DNA of 7,695 nucleotides from Neisseriales bacterium (GTDB lineage Bacteria; Pseudomonadota; Gammaproteobacteria; Burkholderiales; UBA11063), in assembly GCA_008017145.1 (NCBI GenBank), contig SSGY01000176.1:1-7695 (forward strand), given 5' to 3'. Under the pieces are notes generated by a model. That model saw only the letters and a list, made by a program, of their open reading frames with translations, ran no database searches and had not been told where the DNA came from. The translations under genes and the position numbers were made by a program. Below, in pieces: positions 6,780 through 7,695 of the stretch. Position 1 is the first letter of the stretch. Every line of letters starts with the position of its first letter.

Positions 6780-7166
6780 TAACCTAAATTGTTAACGAGC
6801 TATAACATTAAAGATAGAACAAGCATATAAACAAGAATTTTAACATAACCTAAATTGTTAACGAGCTATAACAGAAGCAATTAAGGCAATTAAATAGAGA
6901 TAATTTTAACATAACCTAAATTGTTAACGAGCTATAACGCACTAGGTGCAGCATTCCCAGATCGACTAATTTTAACATAACCTAAATTGTTAACGAGCTA
7001 TAACGTCAGATTTATCACATATCAATCAGCAAAGATTTTAACATAACCTAAATTGTTAACGAGCTATAACGGACACCAGCTGGGGTTATTCTTAAGTACA
7101 ATTTTAACATAACCTAAATTGTTAACGAGCTATAACTCAATAAAAATGCGTTTGATTTCTTTTTCT

Positions 7167-7299
7167 ATTTTAACATAACCTAAATTGTTAACGAGCTATA
7201 ACGAATTTACTAAATCAGTGAATAATATTCAAATTTTAACATAACCTAAATTGTTAACGAGCTATAACAGTTACATTAGTAACCTATAATAATCCAGAA
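7167..7299. repeat. Duplicated array segment, copy 1 (spacers 8 and 9)
   Basis: Repeat 8, spacer 8 (7203-7232), repeat 9, spacer 9 (7269-7298) and the next repeat base are identical to 7563-7695. The offset is 396 bases, exactly six repeat-spacer units. The preceding spacers (7 and 13) differ, so this junction bounds the duplication on one side. Confidence 0.97.
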
Positions 7300-7562
7300 T
7301 TTTAACATAACCTAAATTGTTAACGAGCTATAACTAGTAACGCTGAATACTCTAGTTTTGTACAATTTTAACATAACCTAAATTGTTAACGAGCTATAAC
7401 TATCAACTGCTTGCGTTGCTTTTGCTTGTTATTTTAACATAACCTAAATTGTTAACGAGCTATAACCTACCAAACTGAGTATCTTTAGTTGATAAAATTT
7501 TAACATAACCTAAATTGTTAACGAGCTATAACTCTGATTTAAGCGTATATTCAGATAACCAA

Positions 7563-7695
7563 ATTTTAACATAACCTAAATTGTTAACGAGCTATAACGA
7601 ATTTACTAAATCAGTGAATAATATTCAAATTTTAACATAACCTAAATTGTTAACGAGCTATAACAGTTACATTAGTAACCTATAATAATCCAGAA
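7563..7695. repeat. Duplicated array segment, copy 2 (spacers 14 and 15)
   Basis: This is the second copy of the spacer 8-spacer 9 block, in the same order and orientation. It reaches the window edge, so the duplication may extend further and include copies of spacers 10-13. Confidence 0.97.

Larger units (their letters stand above)
6705..7695 (-). CRISPR. Type II-C CRISPR array, 15 repeats, continues past window end
   Basis: Fifteen 36-base repeats start at 6705 and then every 66 bases to 7629. All appear identical. On the + strand they begin ATTTTAACATAACC and end GAGCTATAAC. Every spacer is exactly 30 bases (first 6741-6770, last 7665-7694), and base 7695 is the first base of a sixteenth repeat. 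The crRNA strand is minus: there each repeat begins GTTATAGCTC, the usual GTTGTAGC-like start of II-C repeats, and the tracrRNA anti-repeat is complementary to it. Spacers 8 and 9 recur as spacers 14 and 15. No spacer has an evident match elsewhere in the window, and target identity needs a database search. The far end, and any leader there, is not in view. Confidence 0.99.

Noticed and set aside
7269..7287. GTTAC/GTAAC hairpin in spacer 9 as a regulatory site
   Set aside because: It is a short palindrome in a single spacer (and its duplicate), most simply a property of the target DNA.

Overview
This window holds a complete type II-C CRISPR-Cas locus (cas9, cas1, cas2, a tracrRNA gene and at least 15 repeats) directly downstream of three housekeeping genes. 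The DNA is AT-rich. The partial ratA gene followed by rnfH, the PBP4-type dacB, and a Cas9 and tracrRNA of the Neisseria/Pasteurella style all point to a low-GC beta- or gammaproteobacterium. I cannot name a genus from the sequence alone.

Region 1 (1-1892) is a tightly packed + strand run. It contains the 3' end of ratA, rnfH (sharing ATGA with ratA) and dacB, a periplasmic D-Ala-D-Ala carboxypeptidase/endopeptidase whose start lies inside rnfH. The overlaps suggest co-transcription and translational coupling. Region 2 (1893-1990) is a 98-base gap with a good ribosome binding site for cas9 but no convincing promoter or terminator. Region 3 (1991-6526) is the cas operon: cas9 (1084 aa, all RuvC and HNH catalytic residues present), cas1 (sharing ATGA with cas9) and cas2 (4 bases after cas1). 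No csn2 or cas4 is present, which fits subtype II-C.

Region 4 (about 6500-6704) lies between cas2 and the array. A 36-base degenerate repeat in inverted orientation (6571-6606) is the anti-repeat of a tracrRNA encoded on the minus strand. Its own promoter lies just upstream, at about 6612-6638. The tail carries a short nexus hairpin, a second hairpin, and a final hairpin with a T-tract that overlaps the last codons and stop of cas2. Region 5 (6705-7695) is the array: 15 identical 36-base repeats and 30-base spacers with an exact 66-base period, running off the window end. Read as crRNA (minus strand), each repeat begins GTTATAGC and ends with an extended -10 element, TGTTAAAAT. Each spacer can therefore have its own promoter, as described for Neisseria meningitidis and Campylobacter jejuni.

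How it works together: Cas1-Cas2 insert spacers. crRNAs and tracrRNA are both made from the minus strand, convergent with the cas operon. They pair over nearly the whole repeat, with an internal loop at repeat positions 9-12, and guide Cas9 to cleave DNA. The least routine observations are the tracrRNA terminator embedded in cas2, the anti-repeat whose -10 element is altered, the in-order duplication of two spacers 396 bases apart, and a PAM-reading loop in Cas9 that differs from that of N. meningitidis 8013. I found no sign of a wholly new system; this is a well-formed II-C locus with some unusual details.
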